A stretch of DNA of 64,000 bases from Hyperoodon ampullatus (GCA_949752795.1 OX457058.1:154390353-154454352); one strand, 5' to 3'. Shown: positions 46,735 through 58,440, counted from the first letter of the stretch. The notes: a model not told the origin generated them from the letters alone. Translations and numbers: made by a program.

Positions 46735-46900
46735 GGTTTTAGGATTTTTCTTTTGAGGCTCTGATTCCAGTTCTGTCACCAGACTGCGTGATCTTACACA
46801 CAATTACTTAATCACTGTGAACTTCATTTTCCTCATCTTTAACATGAGGCTAGGATTGATTCTAGAGATCCTATCCAAGTCTAAAATCTTGTCTGGTATT
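46735..46900 (+). mobile_element. MIR remnant in CIPC intron 3
   Basis: 'gattccagttctgtcaccaga', read in pieces, 'acttaatcactgtgaac' and 'cattttcctcatctttaac' follow plus-strand MIR. Confidence 0.65.
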
Positions 46901-47689
46901 CCCTCAGGTGATTTCAATAAGAATGGTACCTTGTAAAATCTAAATTAGAACAAATAAGCTAAGTATCTAAGTGGGCATAACAATAGCATTAGGAAGAATA
47001 ATCCAGTGAAATCACCTTGGGAAAGCAACGAGTTAGGTATTTTCTGGATCCATTTGCCTTGTAGGTCAACCCTTATGGCATGAGTGAGCAGGGGGACAGC
47101 CTGAAGTTCTGCTCTTGACTGGTCTGGACTAGGCTGATGTCTTCTTTGAAAGACCCCTGATTTTTGTTATCTCCTCTGACGGGGGAGTGTGGTCGCTAGG
47201 CCCAGCATTGCTTGCTTATGGACATCCCAGAGTATATTTGAACACCAAGAGGGCTCCAGAATGGACTCTCCAGGTCATCCCAGCCTTTGCACAGGAGATG
47301 AACTGTAGTTGAACTTGGCCAGGAGTTCCTAAGCAGGTATCCAGGAAGCTGAAATGTGTGCACATCAGGTGCCGGTATGGGAGCAGAGTCCATGGCTTTC
47401 CTCAGATAAATCACGTGACTGCACTAAGGGTAGGAGCCTCTGTCAGGCTCGCTCTCTGCCTAGCCTCATCTACACTCATGTCTTTGGGCCCGGGTTGGAA
47501 TTGGACTGGCTTTTAAATATTAGAGACAAGTTCATGGAAAGTCCTTGTAATAAAGAGTCTGGGTCTATCTTTTAAATGAATAAATACATGAGAAAAGTAG
47601 CCATGCCCTTCTTTATTAGATTACTATCTGAATCAGTACTTTAATTAAAAATTAAAATGTATAATTGAGGAGTAATAGAGCAAAAGCAA

Positions 47690-47930
47690 TGTAGCAGAAT
47701 GGTTTGGATGGGTTTTAGAGTCAGAGGATGGAATCCTATCTTCACCACTTAGTAGCTTGGGGACTGAAAGCAAGTTATTTCAACTTCCTAAGCCTCAGTT
47801 TCCTGTTTGTGAAAGGAAATGATAACTACCTCATGGGATCGTTATGGCGATTCAGTGAGACAGCGCATGTGACACCTCACACACAGTGCTAGCCTGTGGT
47901 AAGCACCCATACACGGTGGCTGTTTCTGCC
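47690..47930 (+). mobile_element. MIR remnant in CIPC intron 3
   Basis: A good plus-strand MIR: 'ttagagtcagaggatgga', 'tcaccacttagtagctt', 'agcctcagtttcctgtttgtg' and 'tacctcatgggatcg'. Confidence 0.85.
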
Positions 47931-48143
47931 TCGCAGAGCTTTGTGGTAGTCGGGTGTCATTGCCTTAAATACAGGGGCCCGTGAACTCCTGACAATATGT
48001 AACTTTTTAATCAAAAGTTGTTTTCAGGTAAGAGAGGTTCCAGATGTAACTAAATGAAGATAGACTGGTGTGAAGTCACATTTATAGTATTGAGATTAGC
48101 ACATTTTAACTTATGCCGGCAAATCGTACTATCCATCCTTTTT

Positions 48144-48318
48144 AAAAAAAAATTTTTTTTTTAATTAAAATTTTTTTTTAACTTTAATTAATTTATTAAG
48201 AATTTTTTTTATTGCACTGCATGGCACGTGGGATCTTAGTTCCCCCACCAGGGATCGAACCCGTGCCCCCTGCAGTGGAAGCGCGGAGTCTTAGCCACTG
48301 GACCATCAGGGAAGTCCC
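48144..48318 (-). mobile_element. Older tRNA-derived SINE in CIPC intron 3
   Basis: Minus orientation, with an AT-rich tail then 'cgtgggatcttagttccc', 'cagggatcgaacccgtgcc' and 'accatcagggaagtccc'. CTATCCATCCTTTT/CTATCCATACTTTT flanks it with one mismatch. Confidence 0.9.
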
Positions 48319-48621
48319 CTATCCATACTTTTATTGCCTTACCTGTGACCTTAACTATGTCACTACTTCACCTTCCTACAGTTTCTTTTTCTCAAGTGAT
48401 AGCACTTGAATAAAGATAGCTATTTCCTCCAGTTTTCCCTTAAGAAAAAAAATATATGATGTCAGACCCAGATGAATTTTTAAGCCACATCTCCAGTCAT
48501 GTTAAGGGCTACCCCGTGTGTGAGGGAAGCTGTGTACTTATATCTGAGTATTTGCTTTGCCTCTTGGACAGCTGCAGGTAACATGTAGTGTGCTGCTCTT
48601 TTCCTTTGCTTTTTCCTTCAG

Positions 48622-49515
48622 GGCAGCAGCTCATCCCAGCTCCAGTCGTGGTCTGTGCAGCCTTCCTTTGAAGTGATCTCAGCACAGCCCCAGCTCTTAT
48701 TCCTTCATCCACCTGTACCGTCTCCTGTCAGCCCATGTCACGCTGGTGAGAAAAAGTCGGACTCCAGGAACTACTTGCCCATTCTCAATTCTTACACCAA
48801 AATAGCCCCACACCCAGGCAAAAGGGGCCTTTCCCTCAGCCCAGAAGAAAGAGGAGAAGGTGGAATGCAGAAGAAGATCTGTACTGAGAGACTTGGGCCA
48901 AGCCTGTCTTCTAGCGAGCCGACCAAGACTGGTGCTGGCCCACCCAGGCCCCCAACTCCAGCGCCCCCCAGCACCAAGCTTGCCGAGGACTCAGCTCTTC
49001 AGGGTGTGCCCTGCCTGGTGGCAGGTGGAAGTCCACAGACGCTTCAGCCAGTATCCAGCAGCCATGTGGCTAAAGCTCCCAGCCTGACCTTTGCTTCCCC
49101 CGCCAGCCCTGTCTGTGCGTCAGACAGTACCCTGCACGGGATGGAGAGCAACTCCCCGCTGTCCCCACTGTCAGCTAGTTACAGCTCCCCTCTGTGGGCT
49201 GCGGAGCACCTCTGCCGCAGCCCAGATAGCTTCTCAGAGCAGCGGCAGAGCAAGCACAGGCGCTTTCAGAATACCCTAGTAGTCCTACACAAATCTGGTT
49301 TGCTGGAGATCACTTTGAAAACCAAGGAGCTGATTCGTCAGAACCAGGCAACTCAGGTGGAACTAGACCAGCTAAAGGAGCAGACCCGGCTATTTATCGA
49401 GGCCGCCAAGAGCAGGGCTCCTCAGGCTTGGGCCAAGCTGCAGGCGTCTTTAACATCAGGGTCAGGTCATACTGGCAGTGACCTAGAAGCATTCTCCGAT
49501 CAGCCAGACATATAA
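48622..49515 (+). CDS. CIPC: CIPC exon 4: residues 103-399 and stop (CLOCK-interacting pacemaker)
   Basis: This terminal coding exon starts after TTCCTTCAG and ends with TAA at 49513-49515. It supplies 297 residues, so the joined protein is 399 residues, the length I recall for human CIPC. CIPC is a vertebrate repressor that binds CLOCK and inhibits CLOCK-BMAL1 transcription in the circadian feedback loop; it shuttles between nucleus and cytoplasm. Visible features are a conserved segment around residues 114-160, a long Pro/Ser-rich and presumably disordered middle, and a helical C-terminal module from about residue 316 ([20 protein letters not shown]) through heptad-like Leu/Ile spacing to about residue 366. 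This is probably the CLOCK-binding coiled coil. The tail ends with the acidic [13 protein letters not shown]. No frameshift or premature stop was seen. Confidence 0.97.
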   Translation, partial: GSSSSQLQSWSVQPSFEVISAQPQLLFLHPPVPSPVSPCHAGEKKSDSRNYLPILNSYTKIAPHPGKRGLSLSPEERGEGGMQKKICTERLGPSLSSSEPTKTGAGPPRPPTPAPPSTKLAEDSALQGVPCLVAGGSPQTLQPVSSSHVAKAPSLTFASPASPVCASDSTLHGMESNSPLSPLSASYSSPLWAAEHLCRSPDSFSEQRQSKHRRFQNTLVVLHKSGLLEITLKTKELIRQNQATQVELDQLKEQTRLFIEAAKSRAPQAWAKLQASLTSGSGHTGSDLEAFSDQPDI

Positions 49516-51167
49516 CATCGAAGGCATATTTTCCTGTTACTTGAGTGGTTCTTTTTAACTCTTTTACCGTTATCTACTCCTGTTTCCCAAAACTTATGTA
49601 AGAGCCTTCCTTTTAAATTAAACTGTTCAGCGGTTCACTTACGAAGCCACATGCCAATACCTGGCTGCTGTCTTAACCTGTGGTCTGTGCACAGTTTACC
49701 TTTGTCTCCGTTCCACTGAGGACCTCAGATTTGGGTGTCCTCGAGTCCCTCTTCCTTAGCTTGCAGGCACTTCGATGGATCATGGGCAAAGCGGGAAAGA
49801 TGCTTGTGTGGGGCCCTTCTAGCTGTCACTTCCCACCCTCCCACTCACTAACCACGATCAGGGATGCAGTGACACAGACAAGCATACAGAGTGACACCTT
49901 TCAAGCCAGGGAGTAGGTGACATAAGGAGCCCTTTGTGGATCTTCCCTTGAAGGTCTTAGTCACAGAGGAAAATATAAGAGGAGGATGTTTGCATTTTAT
50001 GAGGCATTGTGCCACTTGGGAGAAACCTAAAATGCTTTAAAATGCTTTGGGCACACATTGGTCCTCGGTTGCAAGCACTTAATCACTTAAAGCTTTGTTT
50101 CTTTAAACTCGAAAGTCAAGGGGAAAGGGTAGTACTGTTAATTCATACACTTTAATCATAAGCCAGATTTCTGTTAAACTGGTAGGTGAAATATTTCAGA
50201 TTTGTAAAGTATGGAATGGATTTAGGACCATCTGGAGCTACAGTTGATGCACTGCTTTTTTGACTCAGAGTCTGAAGAAAGGAGAAATGGCTAACATCTC
50301 TTGATTGAGAGCTGGAAGATTCTGATAATTTATGCTTTTTTCTCTCTCTCTCTTCTTTTGAAACAATGCAGAAGAAGATTTTCTTATATGTGAAAATCCT
50401 AAAAGAGAGCTTCGTGGTTCCCGATTGTGTAATACAAGTCAGCCCTCTGCTACCATCTTTTTTCCCCCTTTGTTTTTACAAAAGAGGAAAGAAATGATTA
50501 TTAAGCTTGATAAACTTTGAATTAAAATCATCATAAGGTTATGACATTAAGTCCACAAAAAATGGGAAAACGTTATCCATTTTCTTTCCACATCCAGAGT
50601 TTTCATTTGTCTTATGTCACAGTGATGTGGAGCAGTCTTCTGTGTGTCTTCCGTGCATTGGATTTGGCTGCAAAGCCAAAGGTGTAGTGGGTTATGTGAA
50701 GTCCATCTAGAAGTGGAGAGTGTTATGAGAACTTACAGATGATACACACTCTTTCAGCCTCATCGTAAACTAGATTTCTAAGTAGTAAAGTTGCCAGCTT
50801 TTTATCCTCCCATTTAAAAATTTCATCCTCTTGAAAATCTTTGTACCAATTACTTTAGTAAGAAATTCTGTATGACAACTTCATCTTTTCTGCAAGGAAA
50901 ATGTTCTTGAAGTTCTACCAAGGGCAGAAGCTAATGCTCATGTTTGCTAGGTAGTTGTAACTCTTAACATAGTTTTAAAATTACAAGGCTTCAGATTGCC
51001 TGCGTTTTGTTCTCAAACATGTACAATTTAGATATGACCAATTTAGAAGTAAACAACTCAGTAAAATCTTTAGACTCTCCTGGTAAATGCAGAATTATTA
51101 CATGCCATTTGCTTTCTGAAAGATTTCAAAAATCAGAGCAAATGTGTCTCTTTAAGCAGACTCTGCC

Positions 51168-51284
51168 CCTTTTAATATTTTTCCCTTGGCCCACACCCTT
51201 TGCCTCCCCTGAATCTGTGTGGTGCTGCAGGAGCTCTGCTCTGCACGCCATGCTAGGAAGCTTCCTATTTGGCAGAGTATGTTT
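51168..51284 (+). repeat. Local duplicated segment, copy A (inside CIPC 3' UTR)
   Basis: It shares the ordered blocks CCTTTTAATATTTTTCCC, GAATCTGTGTG, GCACG/CCATGCTAGGAAGC and TTTGGCAGAG with 54678-54784, with small indels. No known repeat family was recognised. Confidence 0.8.
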
Positions 51285-52160
51285 GGCAGCAAAGCTCTAG
51301 AAACAGGTGCCTTCAGAACAGCCTGGGCACCAGTCATGAGTCTTACTGAGTCAAAAATCTGAACACACTTGCTGAGAACCAAATTTATTCCTTCAGAAAA
51401 ACCCTCTGTGGAGCTTTATGCGTCTTGGACTCTTCTTCCTAGATTAAGGTTTGCATTCCCTCCTGTCAGGTAAAAGATGATTGAAAGCCGTCATTGATCC
51501 TCACTGCTGAGTGGGAGAAGCAGCACCACCCCCCCGCTCTTCTCTGATGTTGTAACTCAGTGCGGAAGTCTCTCTGGGCTCTTAGCATGGGTGTTCTTTA
51601 CCTAGTGGAGCGGTAAGCAGATGAAGCCACTTAAAGAAGCTGGTCATGGAAGGAGAGATCCACTGAGGCTGGCAGACATGTGGAGCCAGAAACCAGATCG
51701 GCAAATGGAGGAACCTCGGAGTTGACTGGAAGGACCTCCGTTGGTTTCACGAGGCTGTAAGTAGTAGTGGTTTTAGTGGTGCGTGATTTGATCTGGTATG
51801 AAGTTTTGTGGCAAAGCTGCTGTTTTCTAAAAGCCATTCTTAGCTCAAACCAGCCCTTAAGAGAAGTTTCGGCAGATTGTGTCGGCAGTATTGAAACACA
51901 TCTAGAAAAAGCTGCTGATTGAATTGGTTATGGGAATGGAGTTTGGTGACATTTGTAATTTATTACACTCATTGCTTTTTATCGATTGTGGTATTGTCTG
52001 ACTTTACTATGATTCCTTCAGCAGAAAAGTAACTCTCGTGCATATATTGAAGTGTTTTTCCAGCTATGAATTCTTTAGGGTAGAGATTTATTTACCAAAT
52101 GTGAATTCTTTTGAGGAAGTATGAAGTTTTGTAGAAATTGACTGTGAAATGTCAGAGAAA

Positions 52161-52166
52161 AATAAA
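52161..52166 (+). terminator. CIPC: Candidate CIPC polyadenylation signal AATAAA
   Basis: This is a canonical hexamer at the end of the repeat-poor stretch that follows the CIPC stop. Cleavage would be expected about 15-25 bases later. It is the best-placed full AATAAA between the stop and the next block of repeats. Confidence 0.5.
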
Positions 52167-53119
52167 AGTCACTTACTTGAAAACTATTTGGCCTTTGGGC
52201 TTTATAACTGCTTAAAATGCCAAGTGAAATCAAGAGTAAATGTTTGATTGATTTAGGTTTCATACATATGTACTCGTGTCATTTGGGGACCCTGGGATTA
52301 GTTACTGAACTTGTGGAAATTCATTGTTCAGACTCTCACCCGTGTGAACTTAAGGGAGATGCAGGCACTCTTAAGGCAAATGGATAGCCCAGCTTTCCCT
52401 AGAGTCATGGAGGTTAATATTGGGTAGGTGGGGAGGAGAGAGAGGAGAATACAAGCCAATGATTTCTTCCATCTGATAACGACACTTTCACAAACAGAAT
52501 TTTTAAGTGGCAGAACCACTACGGTCGTCTCCTGGGATAAACTAAAGCCATATCAAGTGAAGTTCTTTTACCACAGAGCGGTCCTTAGCAAGTACATCTC
52601 CAAGCCTTTTCCTTCCTGCTTCTCCGAGTTGATTCCTAAGGCTCCGCTCCTCCTCATCCAGGTTCACCTACAGAGTCTCAGCAGGGAGATGTGTAGTCTT
52701 CCCTGCTCTCTGAGGCCAGTCAGGACACCCCTCCTGGGGTTTTTAAGTCACTGGGAAAATAAAAAGCTTATCATCACTTAAAGGCGTGTAGGGTTGCCAT
52801 AGTCTAAATTCTTACAACATTATTTCTGTTCTACACAATTTTCTAAGTAACTTTTAAAAAGATGGCCGTAAGACCACTAAAACAAACAAAAATGGGTAAA
52901 GATGGCTAGAATAGGCCCCTCCTGAAATAGAGAACCACCCTCCCATAAGAGATGGAATCTAGAGACACGAGAGCCACAGAGTGGATCCTGCAAGGCTTAG
53001 GAGAGCGCTGTCATTGTCGTCCCTGGCCCTTGGACATGATTCCTGTATGTGGAAATACCTGCCCGTTGCAAACATGTCTGTTTAATCCATGTCTTTTATA
53101 ACATCATTGCAGATTGTAG

Positions 53120-53290
53120 CCTGGTGCAGTGGGGTCTAAAGACCTCCATGCACCTGTCACATCTGTCACTCATTAACTGGGTGACTTTTGATAAGTCACT
53201 GAACCTCTAGGTATCACTCCTCTCAGTTGAATAATAAAGAATTGCAACTGGTTCTGTCTATGGTGCTTCCCAACTCTAACCATTTGTAAG
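53120..53290 (+). mobile_element. MIR remnant
   Basis: 'tcactcattaactgggtgac', 'ttgataagtcactgaacctct' and 'gaataataaagaattgc' resemble the central and 3' MIR region. Confidence 0.6.
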
Positions 53291-53323
53291 ATCTCTGTCT
53301 GTTACAGGTGAGGCTTAAAATTA

Positions 53324-54295
53324 CAGATCTTCCTCATTTTACAGTGGGGCTACACCCTGATAAACCGATCATAAGTTGAAAATATCCTAAGTCAAAAATG
53401 CATGTGGTGGCATGGCCTTCATCAAATCCAAAAGAGTGAGCTCAGCGGAGAAATAGCCGCGCACCCTTCCTGCAGAGAGTCCCAGTCCACATTGGAAGCA
53501 AAGAGACAGTTTTCTTACAAAAAGTTGTCAGTTATCATAGAGTTAACAGTACTGTCTAGGCTGTTGCAATATATCCTCCTTCCACTCCCTTCTCCGCCTC
53601 CCCCTGTATATCCTCCTCGATTAAGTATTAAAACAGTATTTGAGTTGAAAAGAGTTTGTATATATTTAAATGAATAACTTTTTATACTCTTTGTTACATG
53701 TTTATATCAGTATTTAGTGGAAAATGTTTTGAAGTTTTTTTTTGTTTCGTTCTTGGTTTTTTTGTTTTTGTTTTTTTTTAACTTGGGTTAGAATTTTTCT
53801 TTTTGTACTGTTTCTTTAAAACAGAGTTCTTAGTAACAGGGGCAGTTCTTGAATTCAAATAAACCATTTTGTATGTAAAAAAAAAAAACAAAAACATGCA
53901 TGTGGTACACCTGACCTACCAAACATCATAGCTAAGCCCAGCCAACCTTAAACTTGCCCAGAACACTTACATTAGCCTACAGTTGGGCAAGATCATCTCA
54001 CACAAAGCCTATTATATAATGATGTGTTGGATAGCTCATGGAATTTGTTGACTGCTGTACTGAAAGTGAAAACAGAACTGTTGTCTGAGTACAGAATGGT
54101 GATAAGTATATCGGTTATTGACCTTTGTGATCGCGTGGCTGACTGGGGGCTGCCCAGCATCATGAGGGCATCCTACTGCACATCACTAGGCCGGGGAAGA
54201 GATCAAAATTCAAAATTTGAAGTAGGGTTTCTGCAGAATGCCTCTCTCTTTCGCACCATCGTAAAGTCAAAAAATCCTAAGTCGGAGACTGTCGG
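53324..54295 (+). mobile_element. Tigger-type DNA transposon fossil, split
   Basis: The left part (53324-53408) has CAGATCTTCCTC, 'gtggggctacaccctgataaacc' (read in pieces) and 'cataagttgaaaatatccta'. The right part (from 53896) has 'cctgacctaccaaacatcat', 'acattagcctacagttgggc', 'tgtactgaaagtgaaaa' and 'cgcaccatcgtaaagtc'. The whole is bounded by TA dinucleotides (53322-53323, 54296-54297), as expected for a Tc1/mariner-type insertion. It is non-autonomous, with no transposase frame. Confidence 0.8.
53409..53895 (+). pseudogene. Retroposed poly-A sequence of unknown source, inside Tigger
   Basis: This 487-bp block sits between perfect 11-bp copies of ATGCATGTGGT (53398-53408, 53896-53906). 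It ends with AATAAA at 53858-53863 followed after 13 bases by an A-rich tail (53877-53894), the signature of L1-driven retroposition of a polyadenylated transcript. The source is not recognised; the content is AT-rich and 3'-UTR-like with a T-rich tract at about 53733-53780. Any coding part is absent or truncated. Confidence 0.8.
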
Positions 54296-54299
54296 TAAT

Positions 54300-56648
54300 C
54301 AATTAAATTTTAAAGAAAACCCTGGGTGCCTACAAAGTAGGTTCCTAGTGCTCTAGTTAGTTGATTTTAAGGTGTTCTGTCAGATTTCACACTTATTATA
54401 TGTGACTCTGGGAGAAGCATTTTGCCAGCCTGCATTGGTTTTGATTACCTGGTTGCAGCTAACGTGGATTTACTAACTCCCATATAAGAGACTGCCCTCG
54501 AATGAAGACCCATTAGCCCCAAAGGAGAATAATTGGGGATTAAATCAAATTATGTCCTTTCCTAGTCAGTCATCTGCCAATAGCTCTTTCATCTGAAATG
54601 AAGGACATAATGGGTTTTTATGTTTTAGAGAAGATGTCAGTTTGCTTTTATTTTGTTCCAGATTTCTCTCCCCATAACCTTTTAATATTTTTCCCTTGGC
54701 CTCCCCGGAATCTGTGTGATGCTGCCTCAGCTCTTCTCTGTGCACCGTGCTAGGAAGCTTCCTTTTTGGCAGAGAAGATGTTTCTGCGTGTTTTCTAAGG
54801 AGGCTCTTAGGTTGGTTTAACATTATTTTAATGGTAAATAGTCATAGACCATGTAGATGTGGTGGTACTTTGTAAGGACTTTATTCTGGTCCCAGGCTCT
54901 CGGTATCATCTTTCATCCTCACCGGGAGAGAGGTAAGAGATGAGAAGAGGTCTGCCTGGGCGACACAGCACGAGCAGAGTGGCTGGAGAGAAAGAGGCAG
55001 CAGAAAGCAGCTTTATCTCGGTTCCCTTTATTATAAGAGAAGGGGAGTAGTCCTTGCTGTCCACTTGACATCCTGGGATTATGGTGAAATACAAAAAAAT
55101 GATGTCTCTAAAGTACTTTGAAATTGCTCCACAGGGCAAGGCAGCTTTCCTGCACAAAAGCCCAGCAATGGAATTCAAGTGATGGCCTTCCACCCCTTAA
55201 GGGTTGTCATTTGCTTGGAATAATTAACAGTATTTTCGACCAAAATCACACTGACAACTAACGGGAAGAGAGCAAATCTCAACCCAGCCTTTGACTGGTT
55301 TCCTGGAAGGAGATATTCTGTGGGTCCGTGGACTCCTGTGACCACTTTGGCTTTTTCCTCTCTTCGTTCTTATGACACGTGGCTTTCCTATCTGTTTCTC
55401 TTTCTGAAGGATGGTTATGCAAGGCATGAGAGAATTGCTTGAAAGAACAGTCTGTGTGGTTCCTGCCTCACATTACAGCATCTGGAGGAGATGAGAAAGA
55501 AAGAGAAAAGCCTGTGGAGTAACACAGTGAGTGGGTGGAAGCTGTTAGGAAATGAAAGGGAATAAAAACTGAAAGTAGGATCCCGAGGCCAGCCCGCGTG
55601 AGGGCCCAAGTCAGGTTGAATGATGAGCGTTTGGAGCAAGGCCTTCAGAGTGGCTTGAGAGCATGAGAGTAAAAATAGCTGCCTTTAATCTTCCTAAAGC
55701 CTCACTTTATCTCAGGAATTGCAGGGGCCTTGGAGGACTGCTCGCTAATTCTGGTAAATGTCTGTATAACAGAGGTGGGCCAGGGCCTCTGTTCTCCAGG
55801 GTCACCCACAAGCCTTTGACCTCTGGCTGGGCAGATGGGAGTGCTTGGCTTGGAGCCTATCCTCCGTCTGGGGCCGAGAGCATGGCAGCTCCTGAGCCCT
55901 GGCCGAAAAACCCAGACCTGCTCCTACTCGCAGATAGTAAAACCATAATACCTCTCCAGAGAGCTGGGCTGAAATCACCATCTCTTCTGCTCACCCTGAT
56001 ACAAATTCATAAGTTGCCCCAGAGTCAGGGGAAGAGAAGAAGCTTAAAGATACCCACAAACAAAAAACTGCACCTTCAGTAGGCCCTGCATTCTATTTAA
56101 TAAATGCAGGAAAGCCTGGTTCTAGAGGTCAGGTGGTCCCCCTAGAGAATGATTAATTCTGACTCCCCTCTGTTCTCCAGCAAGGCTTGTCGCCTGTCAC
56201 TGGGCTGCTTGGGAAATGCAAGTGTGTGTTCACTTAAGCAAAACACACGGAGGAAGGGCAGTGAACCACCAAAACCAACAGCCCAGGATGCCCGCAGCTG
56301 ACAGGGCAGTCCCAGGCCTGGTTTAGAGAGCGTGCTTTCACTGATGGTCCCGGAGATCCAGCAGGCCAGAGGCGCCGGGGTAACTTTAAGGTGAAAGCCT
56401 TTTTTTAAAGCCTCAAGCCGATGCTTGTCTAGTCAAGATGTATTTGGAAGTTTATGCTGCTTGCATTCTTGAAGCATTTTCCAGGCTCAGTTACTCTGCA
56501 AAGCCTCTAGCTAGTCACTTACCAGAGTTGCCAGTTGTACTCGTCAGGTCGGGCTGCAGTGACAGGACTGGCCTCCTGGCCCCGCCAACTGCAGGGCATA
56601 GGGAAACGTGAGAGAGCATGTACCTGGCCGTAAATGTCTCTGTTGCAC

Positions 56649-56650
<2 letters not shown>
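54300..56650. other. Intergenic, no gene
   Basis: Apart from the local duplicate at 54678-54784 I recognise nothing. The plus-strand open frame at 55663-56082 has no domain or family resemblance. Confidence 0.45.
54678..54784 (+). repeat. Local duplicated segment, copy B
   Basis: Direct-orientation partner of 51168-51284, about 3.5 kb downstream. It is slightly shorter because of an internal 10-12 bp deletion after TTGGCC. Confidence 0.8.
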
Positions 56651-56652
<2 letters not shown>

Positions 56653-56687
<35 letters not shown>

Positions 56688-56878
56688 AGTACGCAGGCCT
56701 CTCACTGTTGTGGCCTCTCCCGTTGCGGAGCACAGGCTCCGGACGTGCAGGCTCAGCGGCCATGGCTCACGGGCCCAGCCGCTCCGCGGCATGTGGGATC
56801 TTCCCAGACCGGGGCACGAACCCGTGTCCCCTGCATTGGCAGGCAGATTCTTAACCACTGTGCCACCAGGGAAGCCCA
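56653..56878 (-). mobile_element. CHR-2-type SINE, left arm of an inverted pair
   Basis: Long poly-T then body and head. The duplication TCTGTTGCACTGATTTTTT is present on both sides (from 56639 and from 56879). Confidence 0.95.
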
Positions 56879-57016
56879 TCTGTTGCACTGATTTTTTAAT
56901 CGAGGGAAACAAGCATTCTGGGACCCACAGACTCAGAGGTGAGCAGGCATCTGACAGCACAGGTCAGCCCCATGGTAGGTCCCACTTTGGGGACCTTTAA
57001 AAATCCTCAAACGTGG

Positions 57017-57205
57017 GGCTTCCCTGGTGGCGCAGTGGTTGGGGGTCCGCCTGCCGATGCAGGGGACACGGGTTCGTGCCCCGGTCTGGGAGGATCCCAC
57101 ATGCCGCGGAGCGGCTGGGCCCGTGAGCCATGGTTGCTGGGCCTGCGCGTCCGGAGCCTGTGCTCCGCAACGGGAGAGGCCACAGCAGTGAGAAGCCCAC
57201 GTAAT

Positions 57206-57234
<29 letters not shown>
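57017..57234 (+). mobile_element. CHR-2-type SINE, right arm of an inverted pair
   Basis: Plus orientation from GGCTTCCCTGGTGGCGCAGTG to a run of about 30 A. The perfect 16-bp duplication AAATCCTCAAACGTGG is at 57001-57016 and 57235-57250. Confidence 0.96.
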
Positions 57235-57240
<6 letters not shown>

Positions 57241-57250
57241 TCAAACGTGG

Positions 57251-58290
57251 TCCTCACTACTCAGATTTTTCACTCCCCCTACCCCCCTAAAATTTGTATT
57301 ACTCTCAAACCCTGATCATTTCCACTTCTGAAAGCTTTAATGTTTCCTGAAGCTTACCTGACCAAGACATGATCATTGTTAACTTCGGAGTAACAAATAC
57401 ATAAAATTGTCAGTACATTTATGTCCCAGGTGCTGACCTAGTTGTAGGGTATGAAACAGTGAATGAAACAGACATGTTTCTTGCTTCTGTTCTAGTGGGA
57501 GGGTAGCAATGACCAGCAGTTAGTCAGTCTTCCCTTTGATGGTTTGGGTCTCACCAGGTCGTGTACATCCAGAGTTCAGTGTGTGAGCCTGGGCAAGGTG
57601 ATATGGCCTACTCACTTCTACTTTTATTTCCAAGATGAATGTTTTGATAATTTTTGGCTTTAGCATCCTTTGATTAGGGCAGGAGTCCTTCATGTTAAAC
57701 TACTAGTTGAGAACAGAAGTGTTGATAGAGGCGCAGTATGTTAATTAGTTGATAAGTTCACTCCAACACCCAGCACACTAGGAGAGAGTTCTAGAAAGTG
57801 GATTATCCTGTTTGGTGACACCTTCGGACTTCTGGGCTCACCCACAAGAGAACCTGCTTCTGCTTTCCTCAGCCTCCCCCCAGCTGCTACGATCAGAAGC
57901 ATTCACACGACCCCAAGCAAGCCTGAGCACCTCCTTAAATTTTGCACCGTAGGCACCTCTCTTGCCTCACCCGAGGCCCAGCCCTGGCAGTACCAAACAG
58001 TTCCTGAGACCCAAGTCCTACAGAAAGACACACGTGGTCTCCCGCCTTGGGGCCCTCACAGCTGAGCCAGGAGATGTGACTCACGGGGAGAGTAGCAACG
58101 GCAAGGTGGCTGGTGCCCAAGGTCAACTACAGACCAGAGTTGTAGGAGCTCTCCAAGGTCTCGCAAGGAAGACAAGGCGAGTTGAGCTTTGAGCTCAGCC
58201 TTGGCATTGGGTGGAGTTTAGATAAGCTGAGAGAAAGGGGAACAGCATTTTAGCCAAAGGAAAGAGTCTGAGTAGAGGCGTCATGGTGAG
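57251..58290. other. Intergenic, no gene
   Basis: A weak reverse L2-like piece lies near 57420-57520. Nothing else was recognised. Confidence 0.45.
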
Positions 58291-58440
58291 ATGGAAATAC
58301 AGCTTTGGATCTGGATCTGGTTTCTGTGTGATCCTGGCAAGTTACATACCCTTCCTGGGCCTCCTTTCCAAGTTTGTTAGATTACTATCTCCTCTAAAGG
58401 GTTACTGTGCAATGAGGTGTAAAGTGTCTACTGCAGTGGC
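58290..58440 (+). mobile_element. MIR remnant
   Basis: 'tggtttctgtgtgatcctggc' (read in pieces), 'aagttacatacccttcctggg' (in pieces) and 'tactatctcctctaaagggtt' follow the MIR order. Confidence 0.6.

Larger units (their letters stand above)
45313..48621 (+). other. CIPC: CIPC intron 3
   Basis: This phase-0 intron of about 3.3 kb starts GTGAGG and ends TTCCTTCAG. Its contents are two MIR remnants (46735-46900, 47690-47930) and an older tRNA-type SINE (48144-48318). The remainder (45.3-46.7 kb, 46.9-47.7 kb) shows nothing I can name. Confidence 0.85.
49516..52185 (+). other. CIPC: CIPC 3' UTR (end inferred)
   Basis: The stretch from the stop codon to just past the AATAAA at 52161-52166 is almost free of recognisable interspersed repeats, as expected for a retained 3' UTR, and is AT-rich. 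An earlier variant ATTAAA near 49617 could give a very short alternative end. One part (51168-51284) has a diverged second copy 3.5 kb downstream at 54678-54784. The end point is inferred from the poly-A signal and position; the true end could lie elsewhere. Confidence 0.55.

Noticed and set aside
53858..53895. AATAAA plus A-run as the CIPC polyadenylation site
   Set aside because: The genomic A-run and the 11-bp flanking duplication show it belongs to a retroposed insert inside a Tigger element, not to the CIPC transcript end.
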